DNA from: Fidelibacterota bacterium
GTDB lineage: Bacteria > Fidelibacterota > Marinisomatia > SCGC-AAA003-L08 > TS1B11
Direction of reading: 5' to 3'
DNA: 64,000 bases
Assembly: GCA_004124295.1 (NCBI GenBank)
Contig: SCKI01000001.1
Coordinates: 434,001-498,000, forward strand
Positions 17,075 to 26,447 of the stretch are shown here, piece after piece. The position numbers and the translations under genes are program-made. Under the pieces are notes generated by a model that saw nothing but the letters and a program-made list of their open reading frames with translations, ran no database searches and was not told the origin of the DNA. The first letter of the stretch is position 1. Each line of letters begins with the position of its first letter.

Positions 17075-18103
17075 ATGCAACTTTTAACGCTCACTAACCT
17101 GGACCGCTGTACCGTAAAGGCCATACCACCGGCCCACCGGGTCCTGTCGGTAAACGAAATGGTGGCCGATGGCTTGGCCCGGACGCCGAAGCGGCTGCCG
17201 CCGATCCTGTTCTATGATGCCGAAGGCTCGCGCCTGTTCGAGGAAATCTGCAAGGTGCCGGAGTACTACCTGACCCGTACCGAAAAGGCCATCCTTGAGC
17301 AACATGCCCAGGGGATGGTGGCCGGCTGCGCGGCGGATATTGATCTGGTGGAGCTGGGCAGCGGCAGTGCGCTGAAGACCCGCATCCTTCTCGATGCCCT
17401 GTTCGCCGGAGGGCACACGGTCACCTATCGCCCCATCGACATCTCCCGGTCCATGCTGGAGCGCACGGCGGCGGAATTGACCGAGGAATATGCCGACCTT
17501 GTGGTGGAAGCAGTGGCCTCCGATTACGACACCGGCCTAGCCGAGGTGGGCCGGCGCCGGGACCGGCAAAAGGGCTTCCTGTTCATGGGATCGAACCTGG
17601 GTAACTTCCAGCACGACGAGGCCCGGGACTTTCTGGCAACGGTGGGCGCGGCGATGTCGCCGGGCGATTTTCTGCTGCTGGGTGTCGATCTGGTGAAGGA
17701 TCAGCGCCTGCTGGAAGCGGCCTACGACGATGCCGCCGGCGTGACCCGGGCCTTCAACCTTAACCTCCTCACCCGGCTGAACCGGGAGCTGGGCGCTGAC
17801 TTCGACCTGCAAAATTTCCGCCACAAGGCGGTCTGGGATGCGGAAAACCAGGCCATCCAGACCTACCTGGTAAGCACGGTGCAACAGACGGTCCGCCTGC
17901 CGGAAATTGACCTGCGGGTCCAGTTTGGGGCCGGCGAAGCGATGCACACCGAGAGCAGCCATAAATATACCCTGGACGGCCTGGCCGGTCTATGCCGTGA
18001 GGCGGGTCTGTCCCTGACCCGGACCTGGACCGACGACCGGGGCTGGTTTGCCGTGAACTTGGTGCAGCCCGTGCAGCCCACGCCCGTATCCCACCGGCGC
18101 TAA
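17075..18103 (+). CDS. egtD: L-histidine N-alpha-methyltransferase EgtD
   Basis: 342 residues. Family motifs in order: LPPILFYDAEGSRLFEEICKVPEYYLTRTE, the SAM-binding VELGSGSALKTRILLDAL, RPIDISRSML, FMGSNLGNF, LGVDLVKD, AVWDAENQAIQ and GEAMHTESSHKY. EgtD trimethylates histidine to hercynine, the substrate of EgtB. It is divergent from egtB across a 144-bp shared region; together they give the two core steps of ergothioneine synthesis. Confidence 0.95.
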   Translation: MQLLTLTNLDRCTVKAIPPAHRVLSVNEMVADGLARTPKRLPPILFYDAEGSRLFEEICKVPEYYLTRTEKAILEQHAQGMVAGCAADIDLVELGSGSALKTRILLDALFAGGHTVTYRPIDISRSMLERTAAELTEEYADLVVEAVASDYDTGLAEVGRRRDRQKGFLFMGSNLGNFQHDEARDFLATVGAAMSPGDFLLLGVDLVKDQRLLEAAYDDAAGVTRAFNLNLLTRLNRELGADFDLQNFRHKAVWDAENQAIQTYLVSTVQQTVRLPEIDLRVQFGAGEAMHTESSHKYTLDGLAGLCREAGLSLTRTWTDDRGWFAVNLVQPVQPTPVSHRR

Positions 18104-18106
18104 CCC

Positions 18107-18643
18107 GTGACAGCCATCCTTACCCTGGTAAAGGGCGATATCACCGCACAGGCGGTGGATGTCATCGTCAATGCCGCCAATGAAACCCTGCTGGGCGGCG
18201 AGGGTGTCGATGGGGCTATCCACCGGGCCGCGGGACCCCAACTGCTGGAAGAGTGCCGCAGGCTGGGCGGCTGCCTGACCGGCGAGGCCAAAATAACCGC
18301 CGGTTACCGGCTCCCGGCCAAACATGTGATCCATACCGTAGGCCCCATCTGGGGCGGCGGCGACAGGGGTGAGGAGGCCGAGCTGGCCAACTGCTATCGC
18401 AACTCTTTGGCCCTGGCCGCCGAACATGGGTTGGCCTCCATCGCCTTTCCGGCCATCAGCACTGGCGTTTACGGCTACCCGCGACAGCAAGCCACGGCCA
18501 TTTCCCTGCGGACGGTAACGGATTATCTGTCTGTCGAAAGCAGCCTGGCCGAAGTACGCTTTGTCTGCTTCAGCAGCGCCGCTTATAGCCTCTATGCCGC
18601 CGAGTTCCAGCGGCGCGGTCTGCCGGTCACGCCGCCGGGCTGA
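18107..18643 (+). CDS. Macro-domain protein (MacroD-type ADP-ribosyl hydrolase)
   Basis: 178 residues, GTG start 3 bp after egtD. Motifs of the MacroD/YmdB class: [60 protein letters not shown] and [14 protein letters not shown]. These bind ADP-ribose; relatives remove O-acetyl-ADP-ribose acetate or mono-ADP-ribose from protein. Its position suggests cotranscription with egtD, but a functional link is not evident. Confidence 0.92.
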   Translation: MTAILTLVKGDITAQAVDVIVNAANETLLGGEGVDGAIHRAAGPQLLEECRRLGGCLTGEAKITAGYRLPAKHVIHTVGPIWGGGDRGEEAELANCYRNSLALAAEHGLASIAFPAISTGVYGYPRQQATAISLRTVTDYLSVESSLAEVRFVCFSSAAYSLYAAEFQRRGLPVTPPG

Positions 18644-18702
18644 GCCGGTATAGCGCCACTTGTTGACGCGCGCCAGCGGTTGTCATAAAACCTGGAAACA
18701 TC

Positions 18703-19107
18703 TCATCCGTCAACCGCCCCCAGCACCTGCACCTGCACCTTCCGCCGCCGGGGGCCGTCGAACTCGCAAAAGAAGATGCCCTGCCAGGTACCGAGCTGCA
18801 GCCGGCCCCCCTCCACCGGCGCCTGCACCGATGAGCCGATGAAGGTCGCCTTGATGTGGGCCGCGGCGTTCCCTTCGGCGTGCCGGTAGTTGTCCTCGAA
18901 GGGGACCAGTTTGTCGAGCTGCACGGTCAGGTCCCGGATCACGTCCGGGTCGGCGTTCTCATAGATCATGATGCCGGCGGTGGTGTGGGGCACGAAGACG
19001 GTCAGCACACCGCTGACGGGCGGCTGGCCGGCGAGCCACTGGCTTACCTGGCCGGTGATGTCGATAAACTCGACCCGTTGACGGGTGCCCACTTGCAGGG
19101 TGTCCAT
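18703..19107 (-). CDS. yjbQ: YjbQ/UPF0047 family protein
   Basis: 134 residues, the family's usual size. Motifs: GVLTVFVPHTTAGIMIYENADPDV with the conserved His-Thr-Thr, HAEGNAAAHIKATFIGSSV with two conserved His, and LGTWQGIFFCEFDGPR. YjbQ proteins form a trimeric beta-barrel; weak thiamine-phosphate synthase activity has been reported for some. It follows the asnB-like operon on the same strand, separated by a heptamer-repeat tract. Confidence 0.9.
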   Translation of the reverse strand: MDTLQVGTRQRVEFIDITGQVSQWLAGQPPVSGVLTVFVPHTTAGIMIYENADPDVIRDLTVQLDKLVPFEDNYRHAEGNAAAHIKATFIGSSVQAPVEGGRLQLGTWQGIFFCEFDGPRRRKVQVQVLGAVDG

Positions 19108-19113
19108 GGCCCC

Positions 19114-19246
19114 AAGTTACAGGTTACAAGTTTCAAGGTTTAAGGTTCAAGGTTCAAGGTTCAAGGTTCAAGGTCATCGCGGTCCTCCGCTGTCCAACTC
19201 CCGCAGTTCGTCGCGACTCGATTCCGGCTGACGGCTGACGGCTGGT
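19114..19246. repeat. 7-bp-periodic tract between asnB-like gene and yjbQ
   Basis: The gap reads as heptamers in one register from 19114: aagttac, aggttac, aagtttc, aaggttt, then aaggttc four times (19142-19169) and aaggtca. A middle part is worn, and the end has ggctgac twice plus ggctggt (19226-19246), reaching the asnB-like stop codon. No coding function seen. Confidence 0.85.
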
Positions 19247-20532
19247 TACGTCTTGCGCTCCTTTTTGCGGGCAGCCGGAAACAGGATATTGTTGAGGATC
19301 AGGCGGTACCCCGGCGAATTGGGGTGCAGCGCCAGGTTGGTGGGAGGATCGCCGACCACATGCTGGTAGTCCTCCGGGTCGTGGCCCCCCAGGAAGGTGA
19401 AGGTGCCCCGGCCCAGGTTGCCGTGCAGGTAGCGGACCTCCTCACCTTCCTCCCGTTCGCCCAGGATCACCAGGCTCTTTTTCAGCAGACTGCGGCGGAA
19501 ATTCGTGGTCTGCCCCATGAAGCCCTTGATCACTGCCACATGGTTCTGGGTCAACATGGTGGGCACCGGATCGTACTTGGCGGCGAACTCGAACAGGGTG
19601 AAGTAGTCGGCCTCGGCGGAGCTTGTGCCAGGGTTTTCACTGTTGGGAATGTCGATGGTGCTGAATTCGTAGATGTTGGGGTTGGGGTAGAGGCGATAGT
19701 TTTCAAACACCGCTCCCTTGCTGAAGTCCAGCAGGGCCTGTCCCTGCGGATCGGGAGGGCTGCCATCGAAGGGGATATCGACGATGTCCAGGCCCTGGGC
19801 GGCCAGGGCGATGTCCCAGGTGTCGGTGGCCGAGCACATGGCAAACATAAAGCCCCCCTGGACCACAAAGCCGCGGATGGCCCAGGCCACGGCTCCCTTC
19901 AGCGCAGGGACGGAGCCGAAGCCGAGTTTGGCGGCGGTGGCCAGGTATTCGCTCTCCTGCTGGCGGTACCAGGGGGCATTGCGATAGTCCTTCCAGAACT
20001 TGCCCCGCTGGCCGGTGAAATCCTCGTGGTGCAGATGCAGCCAGTCGTAATTCTTGAGGCCGCCGGTCAGCACCTCCTCGTCATAGATGGTGGCATAGGG
20101 CACTTCGGCGTAGGTCAGGGCCAGGGTCACGGCATCATCCCAGGGCTGCTTGCTGGGGGGCGAGTAGACGGCGATGCGGGGGGCCTTTTCAAGCAGCACG
20201 ATGTCCATGTTGCCCCCTTCGATGGCGGCCAGTATTTCAGCCAGGGCCGCCGCATCCACGTTCTGGGTCGTGACCCCCCGGACCTGCGCCTCCCGGGCGA
20301 TGTCCGGTGTGCTGTCCAGGAGGAACGAGCCCCCCCGGTAGTTCAGCAGCCATTCCACATGGGTATCCTGCCGCAGCGCCTTGAAGGCGATGCCGTAAGC
20401 CTTCAGATGGTCCTTCTGGGCCAGGTCCATGGGGATCAGCAACTTCTGCGGAAGCAGGAGAGCAGGAGCCCAGGCCAGCAGAGCAGCCACGAGCCAGGCC
20501 CGCCGGGCGCTCGCCGGAGGTCTATTCCGCAT
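19246..20532 (-). CDS. FCB-group conserved protein commonly mislabelled asparagine synthetase B
   Basis: 428 residues from ATG 20532 (11-bp overlap with the upstream TPR gene). Signal-like N-terminus, then motifs I recall from Bacteroidota proteins named asparagine synthetase B: LLIPMDLAQKDHLKAYGIAF, VEWLLNYRGGSFLL, YDEEVLTGGLKNYDWLHLHH, GGFMFAMCSATDTWDIAL, MLTQNHVAVIKGFMGQTT and FLGGHDPEDYQH. It has neither the N-terminal nucleophile Cys nor the ATP pyrophosphatase motif of true AsnB. The role is unknown; the fold could be a periplasmic class-I-GATase-like domain. Confidence 0.75.
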   Translation of the reverse strand: MRNRPPASARRAWLVAALLAWAPALLLPQKLLIPMDLAQKDHLKAYGIAFKALRQDTHVEWLLNYRGGSFLLDSTPDIAREAQVRGVTTQNVDAAALAEILAAIEGGNMDIVLLEKAPRIAVYSPPSKQPWDDAVTLALTYAEVPYATIYDEEVLTGGLKNYDWLHLHHEDFTGQRGKFWKDYRNAPWYRQQESEYLATAAKLGFGSVPALKGAVAWAIRGFVVQGGFMFAMCSATDTWDIALAAQGLDIVDIPFDGSPPDPQGQALLDFSKGAVFENYRLYPNPNIYEFSTIDIPNSENPGTSSAEADYFTLFEFAAKYDPVPTMLTQNHVAVIKGFMGQTTNFRRSLLKKSLVILGEREEGEEVRYLHGNLGRGTFTFLGGHDPEDYQHVVGDPPTNLALHPNSPGYRLILNNILFPAARKKERKT

Positions 20533-22381
20533 CGGGATTGAGCTTCCTGAAGCGCAGCCGCACCACATCGTGATGGACGCTGGAACCGTAGGCGTCGAGA
20601 AAGGCAAGATAGTGCTGCGAAGCCTGCAGCGGGTCGCCGGCCAGATAGTCGGCCACCTCCGCCGCCAATAGCAGCCCCGCTTCAGCGTATTCAGCCTCCG
20701 CGCCGAGACCCAGGGCCAGATCGTCCGCCAGCGCATAGTCCCCCTGCAGGGCATGCAGCTGGGCCAGGCGGAACTGCACCAGCCCACGGGTTTCGGAAGG
20801 TCCCAGATCGACTTCGGCCTGCAACAGCGCGATGGCTTCGGAGCGCCGGTTCCGGCGCAGCAGCCGCTCGCTGGCAATAAACCTGTCATAGGTGGGGCCG
20901 TGAGGGGCCAGCTGGCGCACCAGCCCGTCCAGTTCCAGCAGGTCGTTGAAGCCCGGATCGGCGGTGCCCAGGCTGGCCATGAGGCCCCCGATGTGGGCCA
21001 GCAGCGAGTCGGCGTCGCCCGCCAGGAAGATCAGCTCGGCGGTCTTCAGTTCGACCCGGTCGAGTTGGGCCTGGTCCTGCAGCAGCCGGGGGGCCCGCCG
21101 GCGGACATCATCGGCCACGGCCAGGTCGCCCTTGGCTATCCAGGTATCGATGAGCAGCAGGATGACCTCCGGATAGATGGCCCTGGCCAGGCGGTCGCTC
21201 AGCACCGTCTCCAGGTCGCTGATGGCGCCGTCGAAGTCGTCCAGAATCCGGAACTTGATCTCCGCCAGCCGGAGCAGGGCCTGGGGGTTGTGGCGGGTGA
21301 CGGCCAGTGAGTCGTAGAGGGCGATGGCCCGGCGCAACGGGGCCAGCTGGGTGTCGGCAACCCTCAGGAAAGGCAGGCTGAAGAAGGCGTTCCCCGGAAA
21401 CAGGCCGGCCAACTGCAAGGCCCTTTGGCCCGCCTGGCTGCGGGACAGGTGGATTTCCGCCAGGGACAGGATGGCCCGCTCCTGGTAGCGCTCCCCGCCC
21501 TGCTCCCGGATCAGATCGAGAAGCAGCCCCTCCGCCAGGTCGTACTCCTGTTCATCCATAAGGTCCTGGGCCAGATCGAGATATTCCTGCGGCAGCCCCC
21601 CTATGCGCCGGTAGAGTTCAATTACGCGCCCATACTGCCCGTATTTGAACTCCAGGGCGGCCAGGATTCTCAGTGCCGGCGCCGATCCCTCCGCTTCCAG
21701 TTTGCGGCGCAGCATGCTGAGGGTTTTTTCATCGCTGGGATAGCCCAGCAGGTGATTGCGAATGGTGCGCTCGCTACGGGGCGCCGAGCGGAGATGGCGG
21801 ATGTATTCTTCGGTGGCCAGATTGTAGCTGAGCCGGACGGTGTGCAGCCTGGCGATTTCAATGGCATAGAAAGCCGAGTCACCCTTGGCTGCCCGCAGAT
21901 CATCCAGCAAGGTCTGGCCTTGATTGATGAAGCCCCGGTTGAACAGCCGGGTCAGCACGAGCCGCTCAGCCAACTGATGGCCGGGAAAGTCGGCCAGAAC
22001 CTCGGCCCAGGCCGCCACCGCCTCCTCCCTTCGGTTCATCTGCAGGTAGATCTCCCCAATGTCTATCCGGCCGGCAATATCGTCGGGAAAATGCTGCAGG
22101 TGCCGGTTCAATGTGGCCAGCCACTCACTGTGGCGGCCCTGCTGCCGCAACAACCTGACCCGTTGATAGTAGTAGCGGTTCTCGGCGGGATAGTTTTCGT
22201 TCAGCTCCCGGAAAATGGTCAGGGCCTGCTCGATATTGCCGGCCTGCTCCAGGCGCAGCCCCATCTGGAACGACTGGTCGGCCCGGGAGCGGTTCTCCGG
22301 CCGCTGGGCCTGCAGACCGGTGGCCAGCACCAGCAGCGCCAGCACGGCTGCAGGGGTCAGTCTGGCGGTGGCGCGGATCAA
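20522..22381 (-). CDS. Secreted TPR-repeat protein
   Basis: 619 residues, TTG start overlapping the DUF4175 stop (TTGA). Signal peptide (RLTPAAVLALLVLATGLQAQ) then a long series of helical pairs of TPR type: SFQMGLRLEQAGNIEQALTIFRELNENYP, GEIYLQMNRREEAVAAWAEVLADFP, LRLAEIKFRILDDFDGAISDLETVL, FRLAQLHALQGDYALADDLALG. TPR arrays scaffold protein complexes. Position third in the CDF-DUF4159-DUF4175 operon suggests an envelope assembly with the large membrane protein upstream. Confidence 0.75.
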   Translation of the reverse strand: MIRATARLTPAAVLALLVLATGLQAQRPENRSRADQSFQMGLRLEQAGNIEQALTIFRELNENYPAENRYYYQRVRLLRQQGRHSEWLATLNRHLQHFPDDIAGRIDIGEIYLQMNRREEAVAAWAEVLADFPGHQLAERLVLTRLFNRGFINQGQTLLDDLRAAKGDSAFYAIEIARLHTVRLSYNLATEEYIRHLRSAPRSERTIRNHLLGYPSDEKTLSMLRRKLEAEGSAPALRILAALEFKYGQYGRVIELYRRIGGLPQEYLDLAQDLMDEQEYDLAEGLLLDLIREQGGERYQERAILSLAEIHLSRSQAGQRALQLAGLFPGNAFFSLPFLRVADTQLAPLRRAIALYDSLAVTRHNPQALLRLAEIKFRILDDFDGAISDLETVLSDRLARAIYPEVILLLIDTWIAKGDLAVADDVRRRAPRLLQDQAQLDRVELKTAELIFLAGDADSLLAHIGGLMASLGTADPGFNDLLELDGLVRQLAPHGPTYDRFIASERLLRRNRRSEAIALLQAEVDLGPSETRGLVQFRLAQLHALQGDYALADDLALGLGAEAEYAEAGLLLAAEVADYLAGDPLQASQHYLAFLDAYGSSVHHDVVRLRFRKLNPDAE

Positions 22382-25300
22382 GGCGCGTTGCCTCCGACCC
22401 GGGCCGCGAGCTGCCGGAAATATTGCCGGATCATGGCCTGGTATTCCACCGAGTAGCCGGCCCGGAGCGCCTTCTCGAGCGACTGCAGAATGAGGTCCTC
22501 CCGTTGGCCCAGGTCTCCCGGCAGACGGGCGGGGCCGTCGTATGTGAACTGCTGGTCCGGGGTCCTGCCGGTACGCTCATCCTTGAAATCCTGTTCGGTG
22601 AGCGATTTCTGGCTGTCCAGCAAGCGGTTCAGGATGCGCTGCTGCCGGTCGATGGTCCGGCGGGTGAGGCGACGCCTCTGAAAATCCCGGATGACCTCCT
22701 CCATTTCCTGCCGGGCCTGGCCGAGCCCGCCATCGTTGCCGCCGCTCTGGCCGGAATAGCCCTGCAGCACCTGATCCAGGACTTCGGCCAGCTGCCGTTG
22801 GCGGGCCTGCAACCGGCGCATCATTTCCAGCTGGCTCATGGCCCCCATCTGCCCCAACTGCAGGCTCAAGGACTGGGCGTTTAGTCCCTGCTGGCCCCGG
22901 CTGAGGCTGCCCATGCGGGCCAGAAACTCTTCATATCCCGAAGCGGAACCGGTCTGCCGCATACGGGCCATGGCCTGGCTCAGATCGAAGGCCAACTGGT
23001 TCAGGGCTGCCATCCCTTCCCCCTGGGCAGTGGCCGCCTCCGGGGGATTGTTGCCGGTCAATTTTTCCACTGCCCGCTGCATGGCCAGCCGGGCCTTGCC
23101 CATCGAGCGGCCCATAGCGGGGCTGATATTGAAGGATTGGCGGCTCAATTCGAGCAGCTGCTCCGTCAGCCGGATATGCCCTTGAATAAGATGGTGCTGC
23201 CGTTCCGCCATGGCGCCGACCCGGGGGGAGTTCCGGCGCATCTGGGCCGTTTCGGCGGCCAGCCCCTCCTGCCTGCGGGACAGGGCCAGGGCCTGATTCT
23301 TGGCCACCTGGAACCGGGCCAGCATTTCCCTGATGTTCGCGGTCCGGAACTGCTCCTCGATTTCCTGAACCTCCTTCTGCAAGTCGCGCAGGGCCTCGGC
23401 GCCGGCGGCCAGTTCCGCCCCACCGGCCTCTTTGTCCCCCGCCTCCAGGCTGCGGGATGCTCTCTCCAGGGTTTGTTCCGCCGCCTGCATGGCCGGACTG
23501 CTGCGCAGCCGGTTCAACCGTTCGGCCGCCTCCGGACTGTAGGGCTTGATGGCGCTGCTGGCGGAGCGCATGATGTTGCGGGCCGCGTCGAGGTCGCGCT
23601 GCTGCTGCCGGTGGCGGCCGGCCAGGTCCCGCACCTCCCGTTCCGCTCCCTCGGGCAGCGTGGCCAGCCGGTCCAACAGCTGCTCTTCGGTGTCGGCCAG
23701 CCCGGTCAGGCGCCGGGCCACTTCGTCCATTTTCATCTCCGCCATTGCCCGCCGGAAAATGTCCAGATACCGGTCCAGCTGGGCTTCAAACTCGGCGGCC
23801 TGGAAGCTCAGGTTCTGCAACGCCTGGCGGAGCTTCTCCGGGTCCAGCGATTCCAGGGCCTTTTGCAGATTATCCATGGCGCTCTGCAACTCGGGATTCA
23901 TGATCTCCTGCAAGAGGTCCTGGAGCTCCCCGTATTTCTCCTGGATAGATTCGCTGAACAGATCGTTTTCCGAGCTCTTGGAGCCCAGGTCCTGAAGCTG
24001 CTCCTGCACCGTCTCCATGGTTTGCAGGATTTCCTGCAGGTTCTGCAGCAGCTGCTTTCCGGACTGTTGCTGTTCCCAGGAGATGTCGTCATTCTGGCGC
24101 ACGGCCAGATCAAGGTCCGCCAGCAGCTCCATCACTTTCTGCAGGTCTTCCAGAACCCCCTCGGTAACCGAGGCGGTCTGTGCGCTGCGTTCGTTGACCT
24201 GGGCGAACAGGGCTGCCAGGGTCGGTACCCGGGCCACGAGGGTGTTGGAGGTGGCCACGCCGGGGCCGGTGGCCAGGTTGTTGTCCTCCACCTCGATGAA
24301 GAAATGCACCTCGTCACCGGGCACCAGATCGAAGCCGTCCAGCGGCCAGGCAAACATGACGCGCTGTGACCGCCGGTCCGGCTGCAGACCGGGCAGGGGT
24401 ACCTGGTAGAGGGTCTCATCCTGGGTGAGATAATCGGGGTGCCGGATCCGGTACTTGATGGCCGCCTGGCTGAATCCGTAGTCATCCGTCACATCGAATT
24501 GGATCGGCACCAACATGGCTTCATCGAGTTCCACATCCATTTTCGGCAGCAGGATCGTGAGCGCCGGCGGAAAATCATCCAGGGCAAGCAGGTTGTAGCG
24601 GATGGGATTCAGGTTGCGGACGTTGCGCCGGTCGACGATGGAGAAAGTGAGGGCAAGCGAATTTTCCAGGCTGAACCCCCCGCTGATTCTGCGGCCGTCA
24701 ACGGCCACCGCCAGCTGCTCCGTGCCGATGTTCAGCCAGGCCTCCTGCAGTTCCAGGTTGGCCCGGCCGGAGAATTCGATGCGGCTGCCCCGCAAGGCGG
24801 CCATATCGGACACGTTGCCCCCTACCGTTTCCGGCGCCTCGGCGGTGTATGCGGGGGGCGTGAGGGTGAATTGCAGATCCTCAAGGATGGGCCGGTCGCT
24901 GATGGATATGCGGTGGGTGGCGGTGATAATGCGGGTCCAGGGGGCAAAGAGCGATGGATTGCGGTAGCGGGCATAATAGGTAATGTCATCGCGGAGATCG
25001 TCAAAGTGGTAGGCGTAGCGATCTCCATCCAGCGGAAGCATGGCCGAGTAGCTGGCCCCGGCCTTGTCATTCCAGAGCAACTCGATCTCCGGGGGCACGA
25101 CATCAAAGCCGGAGAATTCCACCCGCGCCGTGTCGCCGCCCAGGATTTCCAGGTCACCGCTGAGGGAGAGGAGGATAAAGGGGGTCGGGGCGGGATAGTC
25201 CTGCTCGGCATGCGCCAGGCGACGGGCGGCGGAGGTCATGTCCCCCAGGTCGGTGATCCAGGCCAGGGCCAGGATGCCCAGGATGGCCGCGAGCCGTCTG

Positions 25301-25773
25301 CCCGGTGGCCGGTAGCGGCGAGGCGTGAGGGACCGGAACGGCATACGGTTCAGTTCAGCGGACACCTGGCGGACAGACTCGGCCAACAGGTCGCTGTTGG
25401 GTAGTGCCTCTTCCGAGGCCAGGCGATCCTCCAGCTGGTAGGCATTCAGCAGGCGGTCGGCATGCTTGTCCACCCGGTGGCCGATGCGCTGGGCCAGGGC
25501 GATATAACTGACCCAGGGCCACCAGCCCCGCCAGGTGCCGAACCAGCGGACCAGCACCACCAGTCCGAGCAGAAGGGCCAGGTCAACCCACCCCAGGGCC
25601 ATGATCCCCCGGATGGCGGAACTGAGGTAGAGGCTTTTTTCGTACCAGATCAAGACCGTGGCCAGACCTGCCAGCAGCAGCCCGGTCAGCAGCGTCTCGT
25701 GCCGGAGAGTGACCATTGCCAGCCGGTTCCTGACCTGTCGCAAGGTGGACTGGATAGGGCGCTGGTGGGTCAT
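22378..25773 (-). CDS. DUF4175-family large membrane-anchored protein
   Basis: 1131 residues. Two N-terminal membrane segments (about 28-46 and 58-78) and a third near 165-180 precede a periplasmic region of beta-rich modules (about 190-530) and a very long Gln/Glu/Leu-rich helical stretch (about 540-1090) likely to be coiled coil. This matches DUF4175 proteins of Bacteroidota and relatives, whose function is unknown. Overlaps its neighbours by 4 bp on both sides, so it is translationally coupled to DUF4159 and the TPR gene. Confidence 0.8.
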   Translation of the reverse strand: MTHQRPIQSTLRQVRNRLAMVTLRHETLLTGLLLAGLATVLIWYEKSLYLSSAIRGIMALGWVDLALLLGLVVLVRWFGTWRGWWPWVSYIALAQRIGHRVDKHADRLLNAYQLEDRLASEEALPNSDLLAESVRQVSAELNRMPFRSLTPRRYRPPGRRLAAILGILALAWITDLGDMTSAARRLAHAEQDYPAPTPFILLSLSGDLEILGGDTARVEFSGFDVVPPEIELLWNDKAGASYSAMLPLDGDRYAYHFDDLRDDITYYARYRNPSLFAPWTRIITATHRISISDRPILEDLQFTLTPPAYTAEAPETVGGNVSDMAALRGSRIEFSGRANLELQEAWLNIGTEQLAVAVDGRRISGGFSLENSLALTFSIVDRRNVRNLNPIRYNLLALDDFPPALTILLPKMDVELDEAMLVPIQFDVTDDYGFSQAAIKYRIRHPDYLTQDETLYQVPLPGLQPDRRSQRVMFAWPLDGFDLVPGDEVHFFIEVEDNNLATGPGVATSNTLVARVPTLAALFAQVNERSAQTASVTEGVLEDLQKVMELLADLDLAVRQNDDISWEQQQSGKQLLQNLQEILQTMETVQEQLQDLGSKSSENDLFSESIQEKYGELQDLLQEIMNPELQSAMDNLQKALESLDPEKLRQALQNLSFQAAEFEAQLDRYLDIFRRAMAEMKMDEVARRLTGLADTEEQLLDRLATLPEGAEREVRDLAGRHRQQQRDLDAARNIMRSASSAIKPYSPEAAERLNRLRSSPAMQAAEQTLERASRSLEAGDKEAGGAELAAGAEALRDLQKEVQEIEEQFRTANIREMLARFQVAKNQALALSRRQEGLAAETAQMRRNSPRVGAMAERQHHLIQGHIRLTEQLLELSRQSFNISPAMGRSMGKARLAMQRAVEKLTGNNPPEAATAQGEGMAALNQLAFDLSQAMARMRQTGSASGYEEFLARMGSLSRGQQGLNAQSLSLQLGQMGAMSQLEMMRRLQARQRQLAEVLDQVLQGYSGQSGGNDGGLGQARQEMEEVIRDFQRRRLTRRTIDRQQRILNRLLDSQKSLTEQDFKDERTGRTPDQQFTYDGPARLPGDLGQREDLILQSLEKALRAGYSVEYQAMIRQYFRQLAARVGGNAP

Positions 25774-26447
25774 TGGCTCAGGGCAAAAGCGATGATGTTG
25801 GCCCCCATGCGCAGGGCCGCCTGGCGCAATTCCGGGGGCACATCATGCACATTGATGTCCTCCCAGCCGTCCCCCAAATCGCTCTCGTAGGTGTAGAGGA
25901 CCAGGATGCGGTCATTTTCAAACAGGGCCAGACACTGGGGCCGCTGGTTGTCGTGCTCATGAATTTTCGGGAGGCCATCGGGCAGATCGAACAGGATGTT
26001 GAACACCGGGTGGTCCGGTCCGAGTTCCACCCAGTTCTTGGAAGGGAACACTTTCTTCATTTCCCGGCGGAAGGCTTCATTCATGCCGTAATTGTCATCG
26101 GCGTGGAGAAAGGCGCCGTTGAGCAGCTGGGCCCGCAGCAGACCGGCCTGCTCGTCGCTGAAGTGAATGTTGCCGTGGCCGGTGAGATAGAAATAACTGC
26201 TCTGCCAGAATACGTTGTCCCCGATGGTTGCCCGGCGTTCTTCCGGGGCCAGCTGAATACCGGCACTCTGGCTTGTAAAGGCGATCAGGTTGGGCAGTGA
26301 ACTGGGGTCGGCATACCAGTCGCCGCCGCCGGCATATTGCAAGCGGGTGATAGCCAGGGCTCCCGGTTGGCCCTGCCCGGCGGCCCCACTAAACAGCAGC
26401 CCCAGCAGCAGGATCATCGGTCCGACTGCGCGGCGCCGGTCAATCAT
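25770..26447 (-). CDS. DUF4159-domain secreted protein
   Basis: 225 residues from ATG 26447 (8-bp overlap with the CDF gene). Signal peptide (AVGPMILLLGLLFSGAAGQ), then DUF4159 motifs: ITRLQYAGGGDWYADPSSLPNLIAF, FWQSSYFYLTGHGNIHFSDEQAGLLRAQLLNGAFLHADDNYGMN, FDLPDGLPKIHEH and ALRMGANIIAFALSQ. Such domains resemble class-I-GATase-like folds. DUF4159 and DUF4175 usually travel with MoxR and DUF58 genes, which are absent here. Confidence 0.85.
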   Translation of the reverse strand: MIDRRRAVGPMILLLGLLFSGAAGQGQPGALAITRLQYAGGGDWYADPSSLPNLIAFTSQSAGIQLAPEERRATIGDNVFWQSSYFYLTGHGNIHFSDEQAGLLRAQLLNGAFLHADDNYGMNEAFRREMKKVFPSKNWVELGPDHPVFNILFDLPDGLPKIHEHDNQRPQCLALFENDRILVLYTYESDLGDGWEDINVHDVPPELRQAALRMGANIIAFALSQ

